NCBI GenBank assembly: GCA_963784645.1 | Contig: CAWARY010000018.1 | Span: 209,421 to 273,420 of the forward strand | Reading direction: 5' to 3' | Origin: JBBRVW01 sp963784645 | GTDB taxonomy: Bacteria > Actinomycetota > Actinomycetes > JACCUZ01 | DNA: 64,000 nt | In this document: in pieces, positions 44,021 to 52,905 of the stretch | Position numbering within the stretch: the stretch's first letter is position 1 | How the letters are laid out: every line of letters starts with the position of its first letter | Made by a program: the position numbers and the translations under genes | The notes under the pieces: model-generated | What the model was told of the DNA's origin: nothing | Database searches by the model: none | Seen by the model: only the letters and a program-made list of their open reading frames with translations

Positions 44021-44311
44021 GTGGTGCGGGTGCGGGTCGAGGTCGAGAGCGGTGGGGTGCTGCTCGCGGCGACGCACCTGGTCGACCGCGGCTCCCTGGT
44101 CGCGGGCCAGGTCGCCCACTGCGGGCGACTGCCCGCGGGGATGCACGACCCGTCCCTGGTCGCCGCAGTGGGTGATCTCGCCGACGTCGCGGCCGACGTC
44201 CTCGACCTGGTCGCCCGCGACCTGGAGCTGCTGGCCACCAAGGTGCGCGCCGGTGCCGTCCTCTACGACCGGGTCGAGCAGCGCGTCCGCGACGGGATGG
44301 CCCGGCCGTGA
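44021..44311 (+). CDS. EspC/WXG100-like small protein
   Basis: 96-aa mostly helical protein. It is not recognisable by strong motif, but its size, the helix pair at about residues 43-90 ending with the tyrosine segment LYDRVEQRVRDG, and its position directly before a DUF1023 gene fit the small ESX (type VII) secretion-associated proteins that precede such hydrolases. The next gene overlaps it by GTGA. The start is uncertain between adjacent GTG codons. A perfect DnaA-type 9-mer TGTGGACAA lies 79 bases upstream at 43934. Confidence 0.55.
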   Translation: MVRVRVEVESGGVLLAATHLVDRGSLVAGQVAHCGRLPAGMHDPSLVAAVGDLADVAADVLDLVARDLELLATKVRAGAVLYDRVEQRVRDGMARP

Positions 44312-46065
44312 GCCCGTCCGGCTCGACCGGCCCGGCGGCCGTCGCCGCGCTGCCGTACCCGCCGGACCGGCCCGGCCCGCTGCGCGCGGCGGCGGTCCGG
44401 TGCGCCCGGGTGGCGGCCCTCTCCGGCCGGGTGGCCGACGACCTGACGCACGACGGCCGGCTGCTGGGCGGCTGCTGGGAGGGGGCCGCCGCGCAGGGCT
44501 GCGCCGCGGAGCTGCGGGCCGCGACCCGGGTCGTCCGGTCGCTGGGCGACCCGCTCCAGCGCTCCGGCCGGCTCCTCGCCGACCACGCCGACGTCGTCCG
44601 CGACGCTCGGGCCCGGGTCGACATGCTGAGGCAGGACTACGACGACGTGCTCACCGCGCACGACGCCCGGGTGGACCGCCTGCTGCACGACACCGGGCTG
44701 CCCGGTCCGCTGCGCCGCCTCGAGCTGCAGGACGCGCAGGACTCCCACCAGGCCCGGCTCGCGGCGCTGCACCGGCGGCACGAGGCGGTGCTCGAGCAGG
44801 TCGCCGAGCACGCGCGGCTGACCGGTCGGCAGGTCCGGTCCGCCGCCGCGTCGGTGGTCCCGGGCGGCCGGTCCGACGGCCGGGCGGTCGGCGACCACGA
44901 GGCGCAGCTCGCCGGCCTGCTGCCGCTGCTCGCTGCGATGCGCTCGGCCGCCGGCGTGCGGGCGTCACCGCCACCGCAGGGGTCGCCGCCCGGTGTCGTA
45001 CAGGCCTGGTGGTCGGCGCTCACGCCCGACGAGCAGGAGCGGATGATCCGGCTCCACCCGTCGCAGCTCGGCCGCCTCGACGGGCTCCCCGGCGCTGTCC
45101 GGTCACAGGCCAACGAGCTGCAGCTCGCCGCCGACCTTGCCGCGCTGCGCGCCACGAGCGCCCTCACCGACGACGAGCGACGGTGGCTGCGCAACTGCGA
45201 GCTGGTGCAGCAGCAGCTCGACCGGGTCCGCTCCGACGAGGACCCGTTCTCCCTCGCGCCGCTCACCGCGCAGCTGCTGGTCTTCGACCCCAGGGCGTTC
45301 GGCTACGAGGGGCGCGCCGCGGTCGTCGTCGGTGACCTCGACACGGCCGACAACGTCGCCTTCCTCGTCCCCGGGCTCAACTCCACCATCGACAGCGCGA
45401 TGTCGTCGTTGACGAGCAGCGCGCTGCGCGTCACCCAGGACGCCCGCCGGCTGTCGCCGTACGAGACGACCGCGACGGTGGCTTGGATGGGATACGACGC
45501 GCCGGGTCCGGGCAACGTCGGCGGTGACAGCGCCGCTGTCGACGGCGGCGAGCTGCTCCTCGACGACGTCCTCGCCGTGCAGGCGTCCCGGGTGGTGCAG
45601 CCGCACCTCACGGTGGTCGGTCACTCCTACGGCAGCACGACCACCGGCACGATGCTGCGCGACCACGACACCGGCACCGACGACGTGGTCCTCGTCGGCA
45701 GCCCGGGTCCCGACGTCGAGGACGCCGACGACCTGCGGGTCCCCGCCGGGCACGTGTTCGTCGGGGCGAGCAGCCGCGACCCGGTGAGCTACCTCGACCG
45801 GTTCGGCAAGGACCCGTCGCACGAGTCCTTCGGTGCTACCAGGTTCGAGGCCGAGGACCCGACGCGCAACTCGTGGCGGCTCGACCTCGACGACCACTCG
45901 AAGTACTTCAACGAGGGCACCGAGTCGCTGTCCAACATCGTGCACGTCGTCACCGGCGACTACGACGGCGTGGAGCGCGCGCCGTACCGTCATGAGACGT
46001 GGCTGCTTCCCGATGGCATCAACGGCGACCCGGAGACCGATCGTGACCCGACGACGGCCCCGTGA
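44308..46065 (+). CDS. DUF1023 alpha/beta hydrolase
   Basis: 585-aa protein. The N-terminal 200 residues are a long helical, ESX-substrate-like region (WEGAAAQGCAAELRAA resembles a WXG module). The C-terminal half is the DUF1023 hydrolase: FLVPGLNSTIDS, then the nucleophile elbow VVGHSYGST, and a histidine in the DLDDHSKYF stretch. DUF1023 hydrolases are typical of actinobacteria with type VII secretion and are presumed surface or secreted esterases. No classical signal peptide is present. It overlaps the small gene before it and the lipoprotein gene after it. Confidence 0.85.
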   Translation: MSPSGSTGPAAVAALPYPPDRPGPLRAAAVRCARVAALSGRVADDLTHDGRLLGGCWEGAAAQGCAAELRAATRVVRSLGDPLQRSGRLLADHADVVRDARARVDMLRQDYDDVLTAHDARVDRLLHDTGLPGPLRRLELQDAQDSHQARLAALHRRHEAVLEQVAEHARLTGRQVRSAAASVVPGGRSDGRAVGDHEAQLAGLLPLLAAMRSAAGVRASPPPQGSPPGVVQAWWSALTPDEQERMIRLHPSQLGRLDGLPGAVRSQANELQLAADLAALRATSALTDDERRWLRNCELVQQQLDRVRSDEDPFSLAPLTAQLLVFDPRAFGYEGRAAVVVGDLDTADNVAFLVPGLNSTIDSAMSSLTSSALRVTQDARRLSPYETTATVAWMGYDAPGPGNVGGDSAAVDGGELLLDDVLAVQASRVVQPHLTVVGHSYGSTTTGTMLRDHDTGTDDVVLVGSPGPDVEDADDLRVPAGHVFVGASSRDPVSYLDRFGKDPSHESFGATRFEAEDPTRNSWRLDLDDHSKYFNEGTESLSNIVHVVTGDYDGVERAPYRHETWLLPDGINGDPETDRDPTTAP

Positions 46066-46570
46066 GGCGCCACCTGCCCGGACCGCAGCCGGACTTCTCC
46101 TCCTGCCGGTGCTGCTCGCGAACTGCGGAGGTGCACACATGAGCCGCGACGATGCAGCTCGGTCGAAGGCGCACGTGCTCGACGTGTCGCGCGACCTGCT
46201 GGCTCGGCTCACCTCGGTGGGCTCGTTCGCCAAGCCGCCGCGCACCAGCTGGTCGGGGTGTGACGATCTCGGCGGGAGCGTCGCGTACCGGGTGTCCGGG
46301 CGGCTGGATGCGTCCGACACATCCGCGACCGTCTTCCTCGATGCCGTGCGAGCTCAGCTCGGTGACGCGGGCGTGCAGCTGCAGGACGTGTCGGCTCGCG
46401 GTGACGACCCGACCACCGTGCAGGGAGAGTCGGGCGACGTGCGGGTCCAGGTCACCGGCTATCCCGACCGGGCGATCGCGGTGCTGTCACTGATCGGTCC
46501 CTGCCTCGACGTGGGCGACGCGGACGAGAGCCTGCTCGCCGAGCCTCCGGAGCGCCTGCACCTCCGTTGA
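46043..46570 (+). CDS. putative lipoprotein
   Basis: 175-aa protein with a basic N-terminus (RRRPRE), a hydrophobic stretch GLLLLPVLLANCGG, and a lipobox-like cysteine, although the residue before it is Asn, which is unusual. The mature part has a Cys-containing SWSGCDDLGG turn and a beta-rich segment ending in SLIGPCLDVG. No family is recognised. The GTG start lies within the end of the DUF1023 gene (23-base overlap), so the two are likely co-translated and act on the surface together. An ATG at 46139 would remove the leader. Confidence 0.6.
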   Translation: MTRRRPREAPPARTAAGLLLLPVLLANCGGAHMSRDDAARSKAHVLDVSRDLLARLTSVGSFAKPPRTSWSGCDDLGGSVAYRVSGRLDASDTSATVFLDAVRAQLGDAGVQLQDVSARGDDPTTVQGESGDVRVQVTGYPDRAIAVLSLIGPCLDVGDADESLLAEPPERLHLR

Positions 46571-46634
46571 CGAGTCGTGGGGCCGGGCGTACGTTCCGGT
46601 CGCCATGATTCTCTCGGGGAGAGGGAGGAAGGTC

Positions 46635-46937
46635 ATGAAGCGGATGATCGCGGTCGCGGCCTGTGCGGTGGTACTCGTCGCCCTGCCGGCCGGAGGGGCC
46701 CTTGCGGGCGAGGTCAAGGGCCCGCCGGGGACGCTCAACAACACCAACACCACCGGTGCCCTGCTGCACGCGCGCTCGGCATGTGCGGCCAGCGGGCTCA
46801 ACGACTTGGACACGTCGTCGGGCCAGACGGTCTCCCAGGTGCAGACGGCGGCCGACTCGTGGAAGTACTACGGGCTGCCCAAGGGGGCACCGGGCACGCT
46901 GGGCCTCTGCCGCGGGAACGCGGGCGGCGGGGAGTAG
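46635..46937 (+). CDS. small secreted protein
   Basis: 100-aa protein with a clear signal peptide: KR at positions 2-3, the hydrophobic core MIAVAACAVVLVALPAG, and a cleavage site near GALAG. The mature part of about 75 residues contains two cysteines (SACAASG and GLCRGN) that could form one disulfide, and ends Gly-rich. No known family. GGAGG lies eight bases before the ATG at 46635. It follows the lipoprotein gene by 64 bases. Confidence 0.7.
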   Translation: MKRMIAVAACAVVLVALPAGGALAGEVKGPPGTLNNTNTTGALLHARSACAASGLNDLDTSSGQTVSQVQTAADSWKYYGLPKGAPGTLGLCRGNAGGGE

Positions 46938-47004
46938 GGCTGGCAGCCGGTCCCGACGTGGCGGCCGGGGCCGGCGACCAGCCTCCGGGTGAGACAGTGG
47001 CCGG

Positions 47005-47196
47005 GTGCCTGAAGACGATCCCGACGGCTCGGCCGACGAGGGCGTGACCTGCGCGGGCTGTGGCTCGACGGCCGAGCCGCTGCCGCTGGGCTGGAGCACG
47101 TCGGTCGAGCGCGGCCGCACCCTGCACCTGTGCGACCGGTGCAGCCGCGAGCACGTCCGCTCGATGGAGGCCAAGCTCGACCCCGAGCACTGGTGA
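47005..47196 (+). CDS. small zinc-ribbon protein
   Basis: 63-aa protein with two CxxC knuckles, TCAGCGS near residue 16 and LCDRCSREH near 43, the classic arrangement of a zinc ribbon. It is acidic at the N-terminus and lacks further domains. Such short ribbons are common in actinobacteria and of unknown role. The GTG at 47005 is the only start that includes the first knuckle. Confidence 0.75.
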   Translation: MPEDDPDGSADEGVTCAGCGSTAEPLPLGWSTSVERGRTLHLCDRCSREHVRSMEAKLDPEHW

Positions 47197-47276
47197 CCGG
47201 CCACGCGGGGGACGTGATCATTCGGGGAGCCGTGCCGACCTGAGGTGCAGCGGCCGGCACCGGAGAGCCGAGTGGC

Positions 47277-48629
47277 TCAGCCGGTCTTCTTGCGGCGGCG
47301 GGGGGGCTTCGGCGGGGCGAAGCCGGGTAGCCAGGTCCCCAGCTCGGCCCGCCAGTGCGCCTCGGCCTCGAGCTGGCACAGCACGCCGATGGCGCCGGCG
47401 GTGACCCGGTGGATGAGCAGGTAGTCCGGCGGCAGGTTGAGCCGCAACCCGGTGCTGTAGGCCGGCGAGCGGGGATCGCCCACCCGGACCGCCTGGCTGC
47501 GCAGCCAGGCCCGGCTGAACCGGAAGGTCTCCTCGCGCGCCGGGTCGAGGATCGGCGCGAGGTAGTCCAGCAGTCGCGTGGCGTCGAGGTCGACACCTGG
47601 TCGCACGAAGCCCTCCGCGCGCAGGCCGTCGAACACTCCCTGGGCGTCGCCGGCGACGGCCAGCCGGAGCAGCGGCCCGATGGGGGTGGGCAGCCCGCCG
47701 GGCAGCCGGTTGACCGCGCCGTAGTCGAGGACGACCAGGCGGCCGTCGTCGTGCAGGCGGAAGTTGCCGGGGTGCGGGTCGGCGTGCAGCAGGCCGGCCC
47801 GGGCCGGCCCGGAGAACAGGAACCGGGCGAGCAGCAGGCCGGCGCGGTCCCGCTGCTCCTGGGTGCCGGTCGAGATGATCCGCGAGAGCGGGGTGCCATC
47901 GACCCACTCGCTGACCAGGACCTGCCTGGTGGCGGCCACCACGTGCGGGACGAGCACGTCGGGGTCGCCGTCGTACGCCGCCGCGAACCGCTCCTGGCTC
48001 TCGGCCTCCAGCTCGTAGTCGAGCTCCTCGGCGACCCGGGCCTTGAGCTCTGCGACCAGCGGCTTGACCTCGAGACCGGGGACGAGCACCCCGACCAGCC
48101 GGCTCATGCGGCCGATCTGGGTGAGGTCGGAGAGCAGCGCGTCGCCTGCGCCGGGGTACTGCACCTTGACCGCCACCTCGCGGCCGTCGGCCCAGGTGGC
48201 GCGGTGCACCTGGCCGATCGAGGCGGCTGCCGCGGGGACGTCGTCGAAGACCTGGAACTGGGTCCGCCAGCCGTCGCCCAGCTCGCGCGCCATCACCCGG
48301 TGCACCGTGCGGGCCGGCAGCGGCGGCGCCGCCTCCTGCAGCCTGGTGAGGGTCTCGCGGTAGGGGCCGGCCAGGTTCTCCGGCAGGGCGGCCTCGAACA
48401 CCGACATCGCCTGGCCGAACTTCATGGCGCCGCCCTTGAGCTCGCCGAGCACCTTGAACAGCTGCTCGGCGGTGCGGGCCTGGACCTCGGCGGCCACCAG
48501 CTCGGCGGGACGTCCGCCCAGCCGCTTCCCGAGGCCCAGCGTGGCGCGACCGGCGTAGCCGAGGGGCAGCCCGGCGAGCCGGACGGTGCGCGCCGCGGCC
48601 CGGCGGGGAAGGTCGTCCACGTCGGTCAT
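47277..48629 (-). CDS. AarF/UbiB (ABC1) family atypical kinase
   Basis: 450-aa protein of the ABC1 kinase family. The family-specific KxGQ motif reads MKFGQAMS near residue 72, followed by the Ala-rich nucleotide loop AAAASIGQVHRA, the lysine in VAVKVQYPG, the catalytic HADPHPGNF and the metal aspartate in VLDYGAV. UbiB-type proteins support quinone or lipid metabolism as ATPases. It sits next to a ThiF-like gene, as Rv3197 does next to Rv3196. It converges with the zinc-ribbon gene. Confidence 0.9.
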   Translation of the reverse strand: MTDVDDLPRRAAARTVRLAGLPLGYAGRATLGLGKRLGGRPAELVAAEVQARTAEQLFKVLGELKGGAMKFGQAMSVFEAALPENLAGPYRETLTRLQEAAPPLPARTVHRVMARELGDGWRTQFQVFDDVPAAAASIGQVHRATWADGREVAVKVQYPGAGDALLSDLTQIGRMSRLVGVLVPGLEVKPLVAELKARVAEELDYELEAESQERFAAAYDGDPDVLVPHVVAATRQVLVSEWVDGTPLSRIISTGTQEQRDRAGLLLARFLFSGPARAGLLHADPHPGNFRLHDDGRLVVLDYGAVNRLPGGLPTPIGPLLRLAVAGDAQGVFDGLRAEGFVRPGVDLDATRLLDYLAPILDPAREETFRFSRAWLRSQAVRVGDPRSPAYSTGLRLNLPPDYLLIHRVTAGAIGVLCQLEAEAHWRAELGTWLPGFAPPKPPRRRKKTG

Positions 48630-48693
48630 CCTCCCCCTCGCCCGGGGCGGGACGTCGGCGCCCCCTCGCCGGGGTCCCGGCGTGGCGGCCGCC

Positions 48694-49773
48694 TCACGCC
48701 GGCGCTGCGGTCGGCTCGGGGCCCCACGAGCAGCCGCACGCCGGGTGCACCGGCCAGGAGCGGCGCCGGACCCGCCCGTCGCGCTGGGCGATCTCCAGCG
48801 TGCCGTCGACGGCGGACGGTGCGGGATCACCGTCCAGGTACGCCAGCACCTGCAGGGCGGCGTGCGCCGCGACCGCGGCCGCCAGCACGGTGTCGCAGGC
48901 CACCAGCCGGTGCCGGGTGGCGCCGGCCAGCTGGGCGGCGATGCTGGGCCACGCGGGGTCCCGGTCGGCCCGGTGCAGGTCGTGGCAGCGCTGGCAGGAC
49001 GACCGGCCGGGCAGCACGAGCGGACCGACCAGCCCGGTCGTCTCGCGCACCCGCGCCACCAGGTGCGGTACGCCCGCGCGGAGCAGGCGCTCGGCGGTGG
49101 CCGGGTCGGCACCCGGCCCGGCGGCGAGCACGACGAGGTCGGCCGTGACCCGGCCGGCCGGCATGGTGGTGCGCACGGAGGGCGCGACCCGCCGGGCGGC
49201 CCGGACGGCCGCGTCCTGGCGGCGCGAGCCGACGTCGTCCGGCGCAGCGCCGGCCGGGGCGACGTCGCCGGGTCGGGTGGTGGCGGCGTCGTCGACGACG
49301 ACTGCGCCCACGCCGGCGGCCGCGAGCAGTGTCGTGACCGAGGCTCCGACGCGGTCGGCGCCCAGCACCTGGACGACGCCGCGCCGGCGCCGCGCGAGCA
49401 GCCCGAGCGCGCCGTCGGACACCGGGTGCAGCAGGGCTGCCGCTGCCAGGTCCGGCGCCAGCCGGTCGCGCTCGTCACGGCCGAGGCCGGTGAGGGCGTG
49501 CGCGTCGGCGGCGGCGTCCTCGAGGGCGCCGGCCCGGTCGAGCAGGGTGAGCAGCTCCTGCAGACGGGCGGCGTCGACGCCGAGCCGGGCGGCCGAGCTG
49601 GCCACCCCGGTCAGGTCACGGCTGCCGTCGAGACTCTCCAGCACCTTCGCGGCGCCGGGGTCGAGACCGCCGATCACCACGGCGTGCGCCGGGTCGACGC
49701 CGAGCTGGATCGTGGTCCCGTCCCGCCAGACCCGCCGTAGCCCGGCCTTCAGCTGGGGTCGGTGCGGCGCCAT
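48694..49773 (-). CDS. ThiF-like/TOMM cyclodehydratase-like protein
   Basis: 359-aa protein. An N-terminal region (about 1-110) resembles a peptide-binding winged helix of TOMM maturation proteins. The middle has a Rossmann-like segment (VVQVLGADRVGASVTTLLAAAG) with a degraded ATP loop. The C-terminal part has paired zinc cysteines CQRC and CGC. Relatives are annotated as ThiF-like or TOMM-precursor-binding proteins. No precursor peptide or partner oxidase is next to it, so a peptide-modifying role is unproven. The 64-base gap to the AarF kinase suggests one transcript. Confidence 0.7.
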   Translation of the reverse strand: MAPHRPQLKAGLRRVWRDGTTIQLGVDPAHAVVIGGLDPGAAKVLESLDGSRDLTGVASSAARLGVDAARLQELLTLLDRAGALEDAAADAHALTGLGRDERDRLAPDLAAAALLHPVSDGALGLLARRRRGVVQVLGADRVGASVTTLLAAAGVGAVVVDDAATTRPGDVAPAGAAPDDVGSRRQDAAVRAARRVAPSVRTTMPAGRVTADLVVLAAGPGADPATAERLLRAGVPHLVARVRETTGLVGPLVLPGRSSCQRCHDLHRADRDPAWPSIAAQLAGATRHRLVACDTVLAAAVAAHAALQVLAYLDGDPAPSAVDGTLEIAQRDGRVRRRSWPVHPACGCSWGPEPTAAPA

Positions 49774-49865
49774 GTCCGGAGCGTGGCACGGCGAGCCGCT
49801 CCCGCCCCCCGCGCTGTCCACACCCCCGCACACCCCCGCCCCGCCGGTCTGCCGTCCCCGCCCGC

Positions 49866-49949
49866 AGTCGATCACGTTTACGTGATCCACCGGTGCCTTG
49901 CACGGGCTGCAACCCGTGCAAGGCGAGAGTCGACCACGTTTACGTGATC
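49866..49949. repeat. direct repeats flanking a perfect hairpin
   Basis: Two 22-bp direct repeats (49866-49887 and 49928-49949) differ at one base; each contains the near-palindrome GATCACGTTTACGTGATC (GACCACG in the second). Between them is a perfect 12-bp hairpin GCCTTGCACGGG/CCCGTGCAAGGC (49895-49924). The element lies between the ThiF-like gene start and the M20 peptidase gene end, both on the minus strand. A terminator combined with a two-site operator is possible. Confidence 0.85.
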
Positions 49950-49985
49950 GCCGGACTGGGCTCGTCGGGTGGGCAGGCGGGGGGG

Positions 49986-51258
49986 TCAGGCGACGCCGCA
50001 GACGTCGAGGGCGACCAGCGCGAGGGTGCGCGCCGTGGTGTGGACGTCGGCGAGCGGCACCCGCTCGTCCGGCGCGTGGGCGAGCAACGCGTCACCCGGC
50101 CCGTAGTGCAGCGTCGGGATCCCCGCGCCGGCGAGCAGCCGGAGGTCGGAGCCGTACGGGGCGCCCCAGCTGCTCCGGCGTCCCGGCACCGGTGACCGTG
50201 GCGTGCGCGGTGGCCACCCGATCGGCCAGGTCGGACCCGGCGGCGAGCCGGCCCGGGGCGAACTGGCCACCCCACCACTCGACCGTGACCGGGTGCTCGC
50301 GCAGCCACGGGTCCGCGTCATTGACCTCCGCCACCGCCAGCTCGAGCGCGGCCCGCGCGTGCTCGACCGGCTCGTCGAGGGCGACACCCAGCCGGCCCTC
50401 GGCGAGGAGCAGGTCGGGGACGCTGGAGGCCCAGTCGCCGGCCTGCACCCTGCCGATCGACAGCGGGTACGCCAGCGGCCAGCGGGCCATCAGCGGGTCG
50501 ACGTCGGTGTTGCGGGCGGCTTCCAGCCGCTGCAGGCCGGCCAGCAGGGGGACCAGCTTCTCGACCGCGCTGACGCCCTCGGTGCGGCGTGACGCATGGG
50601 TCGCGAGGCCCGGCACCCGCAGCCGGAACGTCAGCGCGCCGGCGTTGGCGGTGACCAGCTGCAGGTCCGTCGGCTCAGGGACGACACAGGCGTCCGCGGT
50701 CCAGCCGCGGTGCAGGGTGGCGAAGGTGCCGAGCCCGCCGTCCTCCTCGCCGGGCACGCAGGCGAGCAGCAGGTCGCCGCGCAGCGGTACGCCGGCCCGC
50801 CGGACCGCCGCGACGGCGGCGAGCGCCGCGACCAGCCCGGCCTTCATGTCGCAGGCGCCGCGGCCGTGCAGCTCGCCGTCGACCACCCGCCCGGAGAACG
50901 GGTCGGGCGTGCTCCACGCCGTCGGGTCGCCGACCGGCACCACGTCGATGTGTGCGTCCAGCAGCAGGCTCGGGCCGTCGCCCGTGCCGGCCAGCCGGCC
51001 GACCAGCCCCCAGGCCTCGTCGCGGTCCACCTCGACGCCGGGGAAGCCGGGCGCGGCCAGCAGCTCGGCCAGCGGCAGCCGCCAGTGGTCGACCTCGAGG
51101 CCCAGCCCGGTGAGCTCGGCGGCCAGGAGGGCCTGGATCTCGTGCTCCGGGTCGGTGCCGCTCACGCTGGGCACCCGCACCAGCGCGGCCAGCCGGGACT
51201 CGGCGGCCGCCGCTCCGGCGTCCACCTCGGCGAGCACCCGCGCGGCCCAGTCGGTCAC
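49986..51258 (-). pseudogene. M20-family amidohydrolase (ArgE/DapE-like), single frameshift
   Basis: A metal-dependent deacylase with LLLDAHIDVVP, GRGACDMKAGLVA, CVPGEEDGG and a central dimerisation domain. The frame breaks after GAGTPEQ; the family ending GAPYGSDLRLLAGAGIP continues in another frame. On the plus strand the break is at CCCC, 50164-50167; removing one base restores QLGAPYGSD and a product of about 423 residues. I therefore treat it as an intact gene with a probable sequencing error, but a true pseudogene is possible. GTG start at 51258. Confidence 0.75.
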
Positions 51259-51397
51259 CCGCCGGAGCCTAGGGCCCGGAGCCGGTGGCCCGAGGGCGGT
51301 CCGCCGGTCCGGGAACGCTGACGGGGCGGCCACCAGATGGTGACCGCCCCGTCAGGCTCGACGCGGGTGCGCCGGGCGGAGTCGTGCTGCCGCTCGC

Positions 51398-51556
51398 TCA
51401 GGCCTTGCCGAGGATGCGGTTGAGCTTGGTGCCGCACACGGGGCAGATGCCCTGGGCCATGCGGCGGCCCGACTCGCTGACCTTGATCTCGCCGGTGAAG
51501 TCGCGCTTCTCCTTGCACTTCACGCAGTACGCGTCTCCGGTGTAGCTCTCAGCCAC
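51398..51556 (-). CDS. DUF5679 small zinc-ribbon-like protein
   Basis: 52-aa protein, highly conserved in actinobacteria. The segment AYCVKCKEKRDF gives the first CxxC, and GICPVCGTKLNRI the second; between them lies the family core SGRRMAQG. It probably binds one zinc ion; the function is unknown. AGGAGG five bases before the GTG at 51556 is a strong ribosome binding site. It is upstream of the M20 gene on the same strand. Confidence 0.88.
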   Translation of the reverse strand: MAESYTGDAYCVKCKEKRDFTGEIKVSESGRRMAQGICPVCGTKLNRILGKA

Positions 51557-51750
51557 GGGGTCCTCCTCGTCGGTGGGTTCGGTGTCCGGCTGGAGTGCCG
51601 CTGACCGGACCTGCGGGCCACCCTAGAGCAGCAGTGCCCGGGAGCGTGGGAGGCGGGGGGGCCGCCGCGATGACAACGGAGCGAGGGACGAGCGGAGGAG
51701 GAATGCCGCCAGTGTCCTGAGCGTGCGGCGAGCGTGCATAGGCTCACCTC

Positions 51751-52620
51751 ATGACCGACCCCGCCAGCGAGGCTCCGACCGTCCCCTCGGAGCCCCCGCA
51801 GGGCTTCTCGCCGTACGGCGGCGAGCTGGCCGACCTGGCAGATCTCACGGTCGCCCGGGGCGCGGGCGGCGTGGTCCTGGTGACCCTGGACCTGCCCGGT
51901 CGCCGGAACATGATGTCGGCGCCGATGACGGGCTCCTGGGCGCGGGCGATGGCCGTGCTGCGCGACGACCCGGAGGTCCGGGCCGTCGTCGTGACCGGCG
52001 CCGGCACGGCGTTCTGCGCCGGCGGCGACCTGTCCTGGATCGGCGCCGAGCCGGATGCCTCCGTCGACGCGCTGCGCACCCGGATGGTCGCGTTCTACCG
52101 GGCGTGGCTGACGGTGCGCGACCTCGAGGTGCCCACCATCGCGGCCGTGAACGGCGCCGCGATCGGCGCCGGCCTGGCGGTCGCGCTGGCCTGCGACCTG
52201 CGCTACGCCGCCGACGACACCCGACTGGGCATGCCGTTCACCTCGCTCGGCATGCATCCCGGGATGGCCTCGACCTACCTGCTGCCGGAGGTCGCGGGGA
52301 TCGCGGTGGCCCGCGAGCTGCTGCTCACCGGGCGGCTGCTGGACGGCGCGGAGGCCGCCGCCTGCGGGCTGGTGACCCGGGCCGTCCCGGCCGCCGACGT
52401 GCTCGCCACCGCGCTGGCTGCCGCCACCGCCGCGGCAGCCGCCGCGCCGGTCGCGACCCGGCTCACGAAGCGGGCCCTGCTCCGCGGCGGGCACGCGTCG
52501 TTCGAGGCGGCCCTGGAGTGGGAGGCGCTGGCCCAGCCGGTGACGCTGGCCACCGAGGACCTGCAGGAGGGCCTGCGCGCGGTGCGCGAGAAGCGGCCGC
52601 CGCGGTTCACCGGCCGCTGA
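51751..52620 (+). CDS. enoyl-CoA hydratase/isomerase-family protein
   Basis: 289-aa crotonase-fold protein. The oxyanion-hole segments are AFCAGGDLSW and AAVNGAAIGAGLAVALACD; GMHPGMASTYLLPEV follows where the second catalytic residue normally lies. It is cytoplasmic. The actual CoA substrate cannot be told; fatty-acid or amino-acid breakdown are both possible. The N-terminal 30 residues are a Pro/Glu-rich extension. It ends before a clear intrinsic terminator. Confidence 0.88.
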   Translation: MTDPASEAPTVPSEPPQGFSPYGGELADLADLTVARGAGGVVLVTLDLPGRRNMMSAPMTGSWARAMAVLRDDPEVRAVVVTGAGTAFCAGGDLSWIGAEPDASVDALRTRMVAFYRAWLTVRDLEVPTIAAVNGAAIGAGLAVALACDLRYAADDTRLGMPFTSLGMHPGMASTYLLPEVAGIAVARELLLTGRLLDGAEAAACGLVTRAVPAADVLATALAAATAAAAAAPVATRLTKRALLRGGHASFEAALEWEALAQPVTLATEDLQEGLRAVREKRPPRFTGR

Positions 52621-52697
52621 CCGGCCCGCCCCGCGGTGGTCCCGGTCGGGTCCCGGGGCGACGCAGGGGGTCGGCCGTCCCGGGACCCGGCCGGGGT

Positions 52698-52727
52698 ACC
52701 CGCGGCGGAGGGGAGACCGCGGGTTTT
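52698..52727 (+). terminator. intrinsic terminator after enoyl-CoA hydratase gene
   Basis: Stem ACCCGCGG/CCGCGGGT with an 11-base loop, directly followed by TTTTCC on the plus strand. About 55 bases upstream a second, larger hairpin (52643-52693, arms GGGTCCCGGG/CCCGGGACCC, 15 bp with one G-U pair) may reinforce it. Confidence 0.8.
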
Positions 52728-52771
52728 CCGGCGGCACCGCGCCGGGGGGGTGACGCGGTGCCGGGGTCGTC

Positions 52772-52850
52772 ACGAAGCCCCCGGACCTTCCGGCCCGGCC
52801 GTCCGCCTTCCCCTTGCGGACGTCCCGGCCGGTCGCGCCGGGGGCTTCGT
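52772..52850. other. long nested hairpin in a 459-bp noncoding region
   Basis: The outer arms ACGAAGCCCCCGG and CCGGGGGCTTCGT pair perfectly over 13 bp. Inside, CGTCCGC/GCGGACG (52800-52822) forms a second perfect stem. Together they make a 79-base two-tier hairpin in the 459-bp gap between the enoyl-CoA hydratase and YgjP-like genes. No gene is visible here. It might be a structured RNA or a folding-back terminator; no family is recognised. Confidence 0.6.
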
Positions 52851-52905
52851 CGAGGAGGACGGTAGGAGCCCGGGGCGGTGCCGTCAACGGCGTCCGCGAC
52901 CCGCC

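Noticed and set aside
44308..46065. Complete ESX (type VII) secretion locus
   Set aside because: Only an EspC-like protein and a DUF1023 hydrolase are present. No EccC, EccB, EccD or mycosin gene is in the window.
49866..49949. CRISPR-like spacing of two 22-bp repeats
   Set aside because: Only two copies, the intervening sequence is itself a perfect hairpin, and no cas genes are present.
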